Source of the DNA: Micromonospora coerulea
GTDB lineage: Bacteria; Actinomycetota; Actinomycetes; Mycobacteriales; Micromonosporaceae
Length of the DNA stretch: 64,000 nt
NCBI RefSeq assembly: GCF_016598485.1
Contig: NZ_JAEMUW010000010.1
Coordinates: 124,001-188,000, forward strand
Reading direction: 5' to 3'
Shown here: piece by piece, positions 44,687-53,193 of the stretch
How positions within the stretch are numbered: position 1 is the first letter of the stretch
Layout of the letters: the number at the start of each line of letters is the position of its first letter
Translations under genes and position numbers: made by a program
The notes under the pieces: model-generated
Told to the model about the DNA's origin: nothing
Databases searched by the model: none
Seen by the model: the letters and a program-made list of their open reading frames with translations, nothing else

Positions 44687-45313
44687 TCAGCGGGTGGGGC
44701 GGGTACGGTCCATCGCGGTAGCGGTGGCGTCCTGGCCCGTTGCGCGCAGACCCGTGATGACACCGTCCACATCGGCTGCGGAGCGGTTCTGGCTGAGCTT
44801 CCACTTCGCCTCCAGGCGGCTGATGCGCAGCTCGACGCCGACGATCGCGCGTAGCTGGCCGGTGACGAAGCCCTCGGGTGCGTCGTCGACCGACCACGGG
44901 TGCGGGCGGCCGGCCTCATGCTGGTCGGTCAGCCGCCGTACCAGTGCACCGACCCAGGTCGGGTCGTCGTGCACCAGCAACTCGCCGTACGCGTGGACGA
45001 CGACGTAGTTCCAGGTTGGCACGACCCGGCCGTGCTCGGCCTTCGTGGCGTACCAGCTCGGTGAGACGTAGGCGTCGGGTCCGCGCAGGATGACCAGGGC
45101 CTCGCCGAGCACGGGCTGGCGCCACTGGTCGTTGTTGCGGGCCAGGTGGGCCAGGAGCGTGCCGTGCGGGCCACCGTCCGGGTCGTAGAGGAACGGCAGC
45201 GTGGTCGCGGCCAGGCCGTCGGCGGTCGCGGTGACGAGGTCGGCGGCGCGGTGGTGGGTCAGCAGTTCACGGACAGCGGACTCGTCGGCGGAGAAGTGGG
45301 CGGGTACGTACAT
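44687..45313 (-). CDS. PaiB-like FMN-binding negative regulator
   Basis: The 208-residue protein has the typical PaiB start 'MYVPAHFSADESAVRELL' and the split-barrel FMN fold: 'TTLPFLYDPDGGPHGTLLAH', 'ALVILRGPDAYVSPSWY', 'VVPTWNYVVVHAYGEL', and the C-terminal 'LEAKWKLSQNRSAADVDGVI'. In Bacillus PaiB is a negative transcriptional regulator, but the flavin-type fold suggests a redox or sensing role. It lies 2 bp after the DMT exporter gene on the same strand, so both form one operon facing a MocR gene. Confidence 0.88.
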   Translation of the reverse strand: MYVPAHFSADESAVRELLTHHRAADLVTATADGLAATTLPFLYDPDGGPHGTLLAHLARNNDQWRQPVLGEALVILRGPDAYVSPSWYATKAEHGRVVPTWNYVVVHAYGELLVHDDPTWVGALVRRLTDQHEAGRPHPWSVDDAPEGFVTGQLRAIVGVELRISRLEAKWKLSQNRSAADVDGVITGLRATGQDATATAMDRTRPTR

Positions 45314-45315
45314 GG

Positions 45316-46254
45316 TCAGGCCCTTCCCAGTGCGGGCACCTGCGCGCTGTTGCGGGTGCGTTGGATCAGTACGACGCAGGCCAGTACCGCCAGCGCCGCC
45401 GCGATCGAGGCCGGGGTGACGGTCTCGCCGAGCAGCAGCGCCGACCAGACCAGGGTGAGCACCGGCTGTGCGAGCTGGATCTGGCCGACCTGGGCGATGC
45501 CGCCCCGAGCCAGGCCCGCGTACCAGGCAAAGAAGCCCAGGAACATGGAGACCACGGTGAGGTAACCGAACGCCCGCCACGCGACGGCGTCGGCGTGCGG
45601 GTGATGGGCTACGGCAGCGACGATCATGATGGGCACGGTGACGGGCAGGGAGAGCAGCAATGCCCAACAGATCGTACGGGCGCCACCCAGCTCGCGGGCG
45701 AGCGCGCCGCCCTCGGCGTACCCCAGGCCGCACAGCACGACCGCCGCCAGCAGGAGCAGGTCGGCCAGGGACAGGGCACCATGAACCGCACCGCTGGCGC
45801 CGAGGAAGGTGAGCACCGCCAGCAGCCCACCGGCGCTCGCGACCCAGAACAGCAGCGGTGGGCGCTCGCCGGCCCGCAACACCGCGAACACGGCGGTCAT
45901 GGCGGGCAGCACGGTGATGACGACCGCGCCGTGCGCGGAGGTCTGGCTGATGAGCGCCAGCGAGGTGAACAGCGGGAAGCCGACGACGACGCCGAGGGCG
46001 ACGATGGACAGCCGTCGCCACTGACTGCGGGTGGGTCGCGGCGCGCCGGTGAAACGCAGATACGCCCATGCCAGCAGCGCCGCGCCGACGGCCCGACCGA
46101 AGGCGACGAACCAGGGGCCGAGCTGCTGCACGGCGACGCGGGTGGCCGGCAGCGACATGCTGAAGGCCAGCACGCCCAGCGCGCCGAGGGCGAGGCCGAT
46201 CACACGCTGCGCTGTTACCGTGGTCTTGGCAGTAGCGCTACTCTGATCTTTCAT
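45316..46254 (-). CDS. EamA/DMT-family exporter
   Basis: The 312-residue protein has ten predicted helices in two EamA repeats: 'GLALGALGVLAFSMSLPATR' opens the first, and 'LADLLLLAAVVLCGLGYAEG' opens the second, ending 'LVWSALLLGETVTPASIAAA'. Relatives export amino acids or other metabolites. The ATG (46254) overlaps the ATG of the divergent MocR gene (46253) on the opposite strand. Palindromes flank both starts, so MocR very likely controls this exporter and the PaiB gene behind it. Confidence 0.9.
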   Translation of the reverse strand: MKDQSSATAKTTVTAQRVIGLALGALGVLAFSMSLPATRVAVQQLGPWFVAFGRAVGAALLAWAYLRFTGAPRPTRSQWRRLSIVALGVVVGFPLFTSLALISQTSAHGAVVITVLPAMTAVFAVLRAGERPPLLFWVASAGGLLAVLTFLGASGAVHGALSLADLLLLAAVVLCGLGYAEGGALARELGGARTICWALLLSLPVTVPIMIVAAVAHHPHADAVAWRAFGYLTVVSMFLGFFAWYAGLARGGIAQVGQIQLAQPVLTLVWSALLLGETVTPASIAAALAVLACVVLIQRTRNSAQVPALGRA

Positions 46255-46267
46255 GAATGACGGTAAC
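46214..46267. promoter_or_regulatory. Shared MocR/exporter control region with nested palindromes
   Basis: GTTACCGT (46214-46221) and ACGGTAAC (46260-46267) are exact inverted copies, 46 bp centre to centre. Between them lies the perfect 12-bp palindrome AGTAGCGCTACT (46231-46242). For the plus strand TTACCG (46215-46220), an 18-bp spacer and TACTCT (46239-46244) form a promoter 8 nt from the MocR ATG, which implies a nearly leaderless mRNA. The two start codons share the sequence CATG at 46252-46255. Confidence 0.65.
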
Positions 46268-47656
46268 GCAGCCGAACGAGTTATCCAAGATCTGCGTGGG
46301 CTCGTGGCGGTCGCGGATCCGGGAACGCGGCTGCCCTCGGTACGCGAGTTGACCGCCCGGCATCGGGCCTCCCCCGTCACCGTCGCCAAGGCGATCCGGC
46401 AGCTGGTGGCCCAGGGGCTGATCGAGGCACGATCCGGCACAGGCACCTTCGTGGCCGCCCGACCGGACGAGCGACGGACCCCCGACCTGTCCTGGCAGAC
46501 CGTCGCGCTCGGTCCCCGCCGACCCGGCGAGGACGAGATGCAGGCGCTACTGGCGTTACCGCCCGCAGGAGCGATCCCGCTGTCCGGCGGCTACCTGGAC
46601 GCGGACCTGCAGCCTGCCGCCGCGCTCGGCACCGCGCTCACCCGCGCCGCCCGGCAGCCCGCGTCCTGGCAGCGCGGACCGGCCGAGGGGCGCGAGGACC
46701 TGCGCGCCTGGTTCGCCCGCGAGGCCGGGACTGGGCTGCGCGCCGACGACATGGTGATCTGTCCTGGCGGACAGGCCGCGCTGTCGACGGCGCTGCGCGC
46801 GCTCACCGCGCCCGGCGACACCCTGCTCGTCGAGTCGCCGACCTACCTGGGCGCACTGGCCGCCTCCCGGGCAGCTGGACTGCGGGTGGTGCCGGTGCCC
46901 GCCGACGCCGACGGCGTACGGCCCGACCAGCTCGCCGCCGCGTTCGCCCGCACCGGCGCCCGGCTGTTCTACTGCCAGCCGCTCTACGCCAACCCGCACG
47001 GCGCGACACTGGCAGATCACCGCCGGGTCCAGGTCGCCGAGGCCGTACGCGACGCCGGGGCGTTCCTGATCGAGGACGACTACGCCCGCGACCTCACCAT
47101 CGACGGGGAGACCCCGCCGCCACTGGCCGCCGACGATCCCGACGGGCACGTCATCTACCTGCGCTCGCTGACCAAGTCAGCCGCCCCCGGGCTGCGCGTC
47201 GCCGCGATCGGCGCCCGCGGCCCGGCCGGCACCCGCCTGCGCGCGGCCCGGCTGCTCGACGACTTCTTCGTCGCTGGCCCACTGCAACAGGCCACGCTCG
47301 ATTTCGTCACCGCCCCAGCCTGGGCGCGTCACCGCCGCGCCCTGCGTACCGCGCTACGCACCCGTCGCGAGGCGCTCCTGACCGCGCTCCGCCGGCACCT
47401 CCCAGAACTCGCCCAGCAGCCGGTCCCGCGCGGCGGCCTGCACTTCTGGGCCCGCCTCCCCGAGGGCACCGACGACGTCGCGCTGGCCGCCGCCGCAGCC
47501 GCCGAAGGCGTCATCGTCTTCCCCGGCCGCCCCTGGTACGCCGCCGAACCCCCGGCCGCGCACCTACGCCTCACCTACGCCGCCGCCCCACCCGACCTCA
47601 TGGACGAGGCCATCCGCCGCCTCGCTCGCGCCTTCCACAAAGGAACGATAATTTGA
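46253..47656 (+). CDS. MocR/PdxR-type regulator (GntR HTH plus aminotransferase-like domain)
   Basis: The protein is 467 residues. The winged helix-turn-helix lies at residues 8-72 ('GTRLPSVRELTARHRASPVT', 'QGLIEARSGTGTFVA'). A fold-type I aminotransferase domain follows: 'DMVICPGGQAALSTALRAL', 'YCQPLYANPHGATL', 'FLIEDDYARDL' and the PLP lysine in 'RSLTKSAAPGLRVA'. MocR proteins use PLP, alone or with an amino compound, as effector. Being divergent from a DMT exporter with overlapping start codons, it probably senses an amine or amino acid and controls its export. Confidence 0.92.
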   Translation: MNDGNAAERVIQDLRGLVAVADPGTRLPSVRELTARHRASPVTVAKAIRQLVAQGLIEARSGTGTFVAARPDERRTPDLSWQTVALGPRRPGEDEMQALLALPPAGAIPLSGGYLDADLQPAAALGTALTRAARQPASWQRGPAEGREDLRAWFAREAGTGLRADDMVICPGGQAALSTALRALTAPGDTLLVESPTYLGALAASRAAGLRVVPVPADADGVRPDQLAAAFARTGARLFYCQPLYANPHGATLADHRRVQVAEAVRDAGAFLIEDDYARDLTIDGETPPPLAADDPDGHVIYLRSLTKSAAPGLRVAAIGARGPAGTRLRAARLLDDFFVAGPLQQATLDFVTAPAWARHRRALRTALRTRREALLTALRRHLPELAQQPVPRGGLHFWARLPEGTDDVALAAAAAAEGVIVFPGRPWYAAEPPAAHLRLTYAAAPPDLMDEAIRRLARAFHKGTII

Positions 47657-47878
47657 TCTTGAGGGCGCGGAGGCACAGCGAACAATTGCTGGTTTCCCGC
47701 TAGGCTCCGCTCGATCAACTTCTGAAGGAGCGCTAGGCAAACCTGCCGCGCCTGGCCGGGTCCACCCGTAACCGCGGCAGCCTGGTGCCGGCTAAGCCTG
47801 CCTCGAAGCCAAGCTCGGAGCCCTGTGGTCTCTCGGCGCCCGGCTGTGACGTCGACCGTACGGCTTAGGGTGGGCGGC

Positions 47879-49126
47879 ATGGCAAGCCCTGGCCCCTCCG
47901 CCGACGGCCCCGCGGCCCGGAATCCGCTCACCCTGCTCACGCTGGACGAACTCCGGCAGCGCACCAGCGTGAAGTGGCGCATGCACCCGCCCGACGTGCT
48001 CCCCCTCTGGGTCGCGGAGCTGGACGTACCCCTCGCTCCCCCGGTGGCCGACGCGCTCCGCCGCGCGATCGACCTCGGTGACACCGGTTACGCGCACGGG
48101 ACGGCGTACGCCGAGGCGCTCGGGGACTTCGCCGCCCGGCGCTGGGGCTGGCACACCTTCCGCGTCGACCACACCAGAGTCGTAGCCGACGTGATGATGG
48201 GCATCGTCGAGGTACTCCGGCTCGTGACCGACCCCGGAGACGCGGTGGTGGTCTGCTCCCCCGTCTACCCGCCCTTCTACGCCTTCGTCAGCCACGCCGG
48301 CCGGCAGGTGATCGAGGCCCCACTCGGACCCGACCTGCGGATGGACCCCGCCGCTCTCGACGAGGCCTTCCGCCGGGCCCGGGCCTGCGGCCGCCGGCCG
48401 GCGTTCCTGATGTGCAACCCGCACAACCCGACCGGCGTCGTCCACCGACGCGACGAGCTCGAGGCCGTCGCCGAACTGGCCGGCCGGCACGGCCTGCGGG
48501 TGATCTCCGACGAGATCCACGCCCCCCTGGTGCTCCCCGGGACGCAATTCACCCCGTACCTCACGGTGGCCGGCGCCGAGAACGCGTTCGCCCTGACCTC
48601 CGCCTCGAAGGCGTGGAACCTCGCCGGCCTCAAGGCGGCGCTCGCGGTCGCCGGGCCGCAGGCCGCCGCCGACCTCAACCGCATGCCGGAAGAGGTCGGC
48701 CATGGACCCAGCCACCTGGGCGTCATCGCGCACACCGCCGCGTTCCGCGCCGGCGGGCAGTGGCTCGACCTCCTCCTCGACGGGCTGGACGCCAACCGCA
48801 CGCTGCTGGCGACGCTGCTGGCAACGCACCTCCCATCCATCACGTACCACCGTCCCGAGGGCACCTACCTCGCCTGGCTGGACTGCACCCGGCTGGGCAT
48901 CGCCACCGAAGCGCCGGACGGCGAACCCGGCGTGGCCAGCGAGGTCGCCGGGCCCGCCAAGATGTTCCTCGACCGCGCGCGGGTCGCGCTCAGCTCCGGG
49001 CACGTCTTCGGCACCGGCGGGGCAGGCTTCGTACGACTCAACTTCGCCACCTCACCCGCGATCCTCACCGACGCCGTCACCCGCATGGGCCGGGCAGTCG
49101 ACGCGCACCACCCGTCGGCGGGCTGA
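47879..49126 (+). CDS. MalY/PatB-type PLP-dependent C-S lyase (aminotransferase fold I)
   Basis: The 415-residue protein matches MalY/PatB: '[20 protein letters not shown]' near the start, '[20 protein letters not shown]', '[19 protein letters not shown]', '[14 protein letters not shown]' and the PLP lysine in '[17 protein letters not shown]'. Such enzymes cleave cystathionine or other cysteine conjugates to pyruvate, ammonia and a thiol; some are also regulators. TAGGGT (47866-47871) lies exactly 7 nt before the ATG, suggesting a leaderless mRNA. It is 222 bp from the MocR gene on the same strand and appears separately transcribed. Confidence 0.88.
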   Translation: MASPGPSADGPAARNPLTLLTLDELRQRTSVKWRMHPPDVLPLWVAELDVPLAPPVADALRRAIDLGDTGYAHGTAYAEALGDFAARRWGWHTFRVDHTRVVADVMMGIVEVLRLVTDPGDAVVVCSPVYPPFYAFVSHAGRQVIEAPLGPDLRMDPAALDEAFRRARACGRRPAFLMCNPHNPTGVVHRRDELEAVAELAGRHGLRVISDEIHAPLVLPGTQFTPYLTVAGAENAFALTSASKAWNLAGLKAALAVAGPQAAADLNRMPEEVGHGPSHLGVIAHTAAFRAGGQWLDLLLDGLDANRTLLATLLATHLPSITYHRPEGTYLAWLDCTRLGIATEAPDGEPGVASEVAGPAKMFLDRARVALSSGHVFGTGGAGFVRLNFATSPAILTDAVTRMGRAVDAHHPSAG

Positions 49127-49241
49127 GCCCCCGGTCCCAGGTGCTGTGCCTCCATGACCCGGCGCTGGATCGACTGGGCGCGGCGCGAGCTGCTGCCTGC
49201 CCTGCTTGAGCTTGGGTGACAGGCGCAGGCAGACTGGCGGC

Positions 49242-50012
49242 ATGAAGCGAGGCATTGCTCTGGTCCGGCCACCCAGCGGCCGGCTGGCCGAGGGGCTGGT
49301 CACCCACATCGAGCGCAGCGACGTGGACGTCGCGCGGGCCCGGCGTCAGCACGAGGCGTACCGGGCCACGCTCGCCGAAGCCGGCTGGCAGGTGCGCGAG
49401 GTCGCCCCCGCCGACCACTGCCCCGACTCGGTGTTCGTCGAGGACACCGTCGTGGTCAGCGATGGCCTGGCGGTGATCACTCGGCCGGGCGCGCCACAGC
49501 GCCGTCCGGAGATCCCCGGCACGGAGAAGGCGGTACGCGACGCCGGGCTGGAGGTCGTGCGCATTGAGGCCCCCGGGACGCTGGACGGCGGCGACGTGCT
49601 GCAGGTCGGCACCACCGTGTACGTGGGCCGAGGCGACCGCACCAACGGTGCGGGCGTCGCTCAGCTGCGTGCCCACCTGGCGACCCGCGGGCGCACGGTG
49701 ATTCCGGTCCCGCTGCGCGACGTGCTCCACCTCAAGTCGGCCGTGACCGCACTGCCCGACGGCACCCTCCTCGCGCTGCCGGAACTGCTCGACGCGACCG
49801 CGCTCCGGCAGCCGGTGCGCACGGTCGACGAGGAGGCCGGCTGCCATGTCGTACCACTCGGGGATGACCTCGTGCTGCTGGCCGCCTCGGCGCCGCGCAC
49901 CGCGGCGCTCGTGGCGGACCTCGGCTTCACACCGGTCGTCGTCGACATCAGCGAGTACGAGAAGCTTGAGGGCTGCGTCACCTGTCTGAGCGTGCTGATC
50001 CCCGGCGTCTAA
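49242..50012 (+). CDS. Dimethylarginine dimethylaminohydrolase-like (DDAH) guanidino hydrolase
   Basis: The 256-residue pentein-fold protein fits DDAH: 'DHCPDSVFVEDTVVV' in the first third, 'APGTLDGGDVLQVGTTVYVG', the catalytic His in 'RDVLHLKSAVTAL', and near the end 'YEKLEGCVTCLSVLIPG', where Cys248 aligns with the catalytic cysteine. It should hydrolyse methylated arginines to citrulline or cleave a related guanidine. A CAGACT hexamer 6 nt before the ATG may be a leaderless promoter. It lies in a row of same-strand genes with the C-S lyase and the PhzF gene but with over 100 bp between them. Confidence 0.88.
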   Translation: MKRGIALVRPPSGRLAEGLVTHIERSDVDVARARRQHEAYRATLAEAGWQVREVAPADHCPDSVFVEDTVVVSDGLAVITRPGAPQRRPEIPGTEKAVRDAGLEVVRIEAPGTLDGGDVLQVGTTVYVGRGDRTNGAGVAQLRAHLATRGRTVIPVPLRDVLHLKSAVTALPDGTLLALPELLDATALRQPVRTVDEEAGCHVVPLGDDLVLLAASAPRTAALVADLGFTPVVVDISEYEKLEGCVTCLSVLIPGV

Positions 50013-50143
50013 CCGACGCCCCAGCCGGACTCGGTCGCCGGCAGAACCAGAGGTAGGACCAGCGCCGAGGGCGGACCGCGCTGCGCCACGAGGCGTGGAT
50101 TGGCCCTCGCCATTGCTGGTCCTTCACCCGTAGGGTCATGATC

Positions 50144-50986
50144 ATGGAGATCCTGCGCTACGCCGCCTTCAGCTCCGATCCGGCGGGCGGCAACCCGGCC
50201 GGTGTCGTACTCGACGCCACCGGGGTCGGCGATGCCGAGATGCTGCGGGTGGCGGCTGACATCGGGTACTCCGAAACGGCGTTCCTCGTGCCTCACGGCG
50301 CTGGGCGCTTCGGGGTGCGCTACTTCAGCCCGTTGGCCGAGGTGCCGTTCTGCGGCCACGCGACCATTGCCTCGGCTGCCGCCTACGCCGAGCGGCACGG
50401 TCCGGGCGTCCTGCATTTCGACACCCGCGCCGGCCTGGTCGAGGTTTCCACCAGCGTGGCGCCGGACGGCACGACCACCGCAACGCTGATCAGCGTGGAG
50501 CCGCAGACCAGGCCCATCGCTGCCAGTGATCTCAAGGCGCTGCTTGCGGCGCTCCGCTGGGCACCAGGCGACCTCGACGCGGCGCTACCACCGCGAGTCG
50601 CCTTCGCCGGCGCCTGGCACCCCGTCGTGGCCGCCGCGAGCCGACAGCGGCTCGCCAACCTGGACTACGACATGAACGCGCTGGCCACGCTGATGGCGCA
50701 GCGCGACTGGACGACCATCGACCTGGTGTGGCGGGAGTCCTCTCAGGTATTCCACGCGCGCAACCCGTTCCCACCCGGGGGTGTCGTGGAGGACCCCGCC
50801 ACCGGCGCCGCAGCCGCGGCTTTCGGCGGCTACCTACGGGAGCTGGGGCTGGTCGCGCCACCCGCGACTGTCACCGTGCACCAAGGTCAGGACTTGGGCC
50901 GTCCCAGCGTCCTGACGATCGGGATCCCCGCCGAACCGCGAACCGGCATCGCCGTGACCGGCACCGCCGTTGTCCTTGCCAGATAG
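50144..50986 (+). CDS. PhzF-family isomerase/epimerase-like protein
   Basis: The 280-residue protein has the two-fold diaminopimelate-epimerase-like layout of PhzF: 'FSSDPAGGNPAGVVLDATG' at residues 9-27, the catalytic Glu in 'GYSETAFLVP', 'PLAEVPFCGHATIASAAA', and in the second half 'EDPATGAAAAAFGGYLRELG'. PhzF of phenazine synthesis isomerises DHHA, but most relatives have unknown substrates, and no phenazine genes are here. TAGGGT (50131-50136) is exactly 7 nt before ATG 50144; the ATG at 50138 is in frame but less likely. Confidence 0.88.
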   Translation: MEILRYAAFSSDPAGGNPAGVVLDATGVGDAEMLRVAADIGYSETAFLVPHGAGRFGVRYFSPLAEVPFCGHATIASAAAYAERHGPGVLHFDTRAGLVEVSTSVAPDGTTTATLISVEPQTRPIAASDLKALLAALRWAPGDLDAALPPRVAFAGAWHPVVAAASRQRLANLDYDMNALATLMAQRDWTTIDLVWRESSQVFHARNPFPPGGVVEDPATGAAAAAFGGYLRELGLVAPPATVTVHQGQDLGRPSVLTIGIPAEPRTGIAVTGTAVVLAR

Positions 50987-51231
50987 CGACGCGACACTGC
51001 GCCACCGAAGCTGCGCCTGCCTCCGAATTCCTCCCGGTGGGCCACAGACGGCGTACCTCCGCTCGCCTACCCCCTGGTCCTCCGCTCCGCCACCTGACCG
51101 CCACACCCCCTCGCTCAGGTGGCCGAGCGGCGAGTCCGCGGATTCAGGAGGGCACCGGGATCGGGCCGCGTCGGCCTGCGCCGCTGACCTCTGCCCCCTG
51201 CCCGACCGTTTGGATTGTTAGGCTCCGCGCC

Positions 51232-52327
51232 ATGTTTTTCGGCGATGCAGACGCTGACCTGCGGCAGATGGCCGACGATCCCACCTTTCCGCACCGCGAT
51301 GCGGCCCGGCACGCGGTGCGGTTCCGGGCCTCCGGCGACGTGGCGGACCTGGTCGCCGTGCATGACGATCCGCACCCGTGCGGGATGACCGACGTGGTGT
51401 TAGCCCTGGCGGGATCGAAGCGGCCCTGGCTGAACTGGGTGCCGGCCGAGTGAGGCGATCAGCAACGTCGCTAACGAGGTCGGTGGCCGCCGGGCGCGCG
51501 GCGAGCAGCTGGAGGTCAGCGGCCTAGGGCTGTCCGCGGCGGAGCCGGCCAGCCCCATAACCGCCTGCCGCAGGATCGCCGGCCCGGTCGACATCGGCAT
51601 CGCCGAGTTCCCGGCCCCCGACATCCGGACGCCCGTACGGCCCGGTCGGTACGCGGTCTGGCGGTACGACGGCATCGAGCCGCTGCCCGCCGGGCCGGCG
51701 CCGTCGGCCGCCGCGGTCCGGCTGCTGCAGGAGGTCGCAGGGGAACCGTGGCAGTCGCCGCTCTCGGGGTACGTGAAGGCCGCCCCGCTCGGCGAGCTGC
51801 CGCTGGACGACCTGCTCGGGCTGCTCGCCCACCTGCCCGGCCCGCCGGACACCGCGCGCTGGCAGCACCTGGCCAAGTCGACGCCGACGTACTGGTATCG
51901 GCTCCTGCAGCCATGGGTGTGCCTCGGCATCCTGCATCACGCAAAGGACGAGCCGTGGCCGACCTCGACCCGACGCGAGGTGCTGGTGGACCTCGCCTTC
52001 GGCGTCGAGGACTGGGTCGCCGACGCGGCGCTGTTCGCGCTCGTCACCGCCGCGTACCGGGAACCGGACCTGCGGGAGGAGGTACGCCAGCTCGTCCGGG
52101 CCCGGCTCGACGCGGCTGTGGCGGCGAATCGGGTGGTCACGATCGAGGAGTCGCTGGCGCAGCTGATGATCGTCACGCCCGGTTGCCGTCAGGACGACCG
52201 GGCGCTGGCGACGGCCGTGTTGGCCCGGGCGGCGCAGGACGACGACGAGGACGAGGAACCGGCGCCGGCACCGGCACCGGCATCGGCACCGGTCGCGAAA
52301 CGTCGCTGGTGGCAGCGGGGCCGCTAG
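51232..52327 (+). pseudogene. Frameshifted gene for a hypothetical ~364-residue protein
   Basis: From ATG 51232 a 73-codon frame ('MFFGDADADLRQMADDPTFP') stops at TGA 51451-51453. The next frame (+1) is open and coding-like from about 51450 to TAG 52327 and has no usable start codon for about 320 bp ('EAISNVANEVGGRRARGEQL', 'PVDIGIAEFPAPDIRTPVRP', ending 'VAKRRWWQRGR'). Removing one base near T51451 joins them as '..WVPAEEAISNVANEV..', which reads as one protein. A leaderless-type TAGGCT box (51219-51224) is intact. This is either a real frameshift mutation, a sequencing error or programmed slippage. A shorter protein from GTG 51773 (184 residues) is possible. No domain is recognised. Confidence 0.65.
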
Positions 52328-52380
52328 GTGGCGCGAGTCGTGGAAGCGCAAATCGCCAGGCGCCATACGATCACCGCGAA

Positions 52381-52915
52381 TCACGCAGGTTTGCTCCAGG
52401 CGCGGCGTTTGATGCGGATCTGGGCGATGAGGCTGATGAGCGCGAGGAGGACAGTCAGTGCCGTGTAGCAGACGACTGCCGGCACCTCGCCGAGCGGGCC
52501 GGCGAGCTGGCCCTCGATGACGATAGGCACTCCAAAAGCGACGTAGGAGACGACGTAGATCCCGCCTACGACTCCCGCGCGCTGGTGCGCTGCCGCGAGC
52601 GGGAAGATGAGGCGCCGGGCTGCGGTGAAGGATGCACCGAAGCCGACGCCGGCGATGGCCTACCCGATGATCATGATTGCCAGGCTTCCGGCGAACACGC
52701 CACCGATGATGCCGATGGCCCGACGATCGACGCGTAGCTCCCGATGGTCATCGCTCGCCGAGGGTTGACGCGTCCGAACGATAGTCCGATGACGGCCGAT
52801 ACTGCTGGCGCGATGAACCCGGCTAGGCCGTTGAGCAGGCCGCTGTCCAGGTGGAAGACGCTGCGCACCATGCTCGGGGCCAGCCCCCTGAGAGGCCTGC
52901 GAGCATCCAGACGGC
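52381..52915 (-). pseudogene. Decayed MFS transporter gene
   Basis: Reading the minus strand with frame changes gives a transporter-like run: 'AVWMLAGLSGG', then 'LAPSMVRSVFHLDSGLLNGL', 'AVIGLSFGRVNPRRAMTIGS', then 'GGVFAGSLAIMIIG', a TAG stop near 52661, 'GVGFGASFTAARRLIFPLAA', 'GGIYVVSYVAFGVPIVIEGQ' and 'LLALISLIAQIRIKRRAW'. At least two frameshifts and one stop are needed, and the first third of the gene is missing. It is the second half of an MFS exporter that no longer codes for a working protein. Confidence 0.7.
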
Positions 52916-52937
52916 CGCCCCGCCTTCCGCGTTCGGT

Positions 52938-53065
52938 ACCGACCTGCATCTGGAACTGGACGGACCCGGGCTGCGCGCAGGCTCACCGACGCCCTGCGGG
53001 AGGCCGTGCGCACGGGGCGTCTGGTGCCCGGCACCCGGCTGCCGTCGTCCCGTTCGCGTAGGCGG
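52938..53065 (+). pseudogene. MocR/GntR regulator N-terminal fragment
   Basis: In two plus-strand frames the sequence reads 'DLHLELD' and then 'RRLTDALREAVRTGRLVPGT' and 'RLPSSRSRR'. This is the well-known start of MocR-type regulators (DLHLxLD...LxxALRxAVRxGRLxPGxRLPSSR). The frame changes once and the coding sequence ends before the rest of the helix-turn-helix and the whole aminotransferase domain. It is divergent from the decayed MFS gene, the usual arrangement for a MocR-exporter pair. Confidence 0.65.
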
Positions 53066-53193
53066 GCAGCAGCGACCAGCGCTTTGGGGGCCTCGGAGTG
53101 GCAACTTGGGGCATCGTCTTGTCGGCACCCGGAGGCGCGGCGGCGTGCTACGAATGCTTCAACGCGGGCAAAAGCCACAGGATGGGCGAACCG

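Noticed and set aside
51100..51180. Stretch GTGGCCGAGCGG with nearby CCGCGGATT, like the D-arm and anticodon stem of a tRNA-Ser or tRNA-Leu
   Set aside because: No acceptor stem pairing, no T-loop and no full cloverleaf could be drawn.
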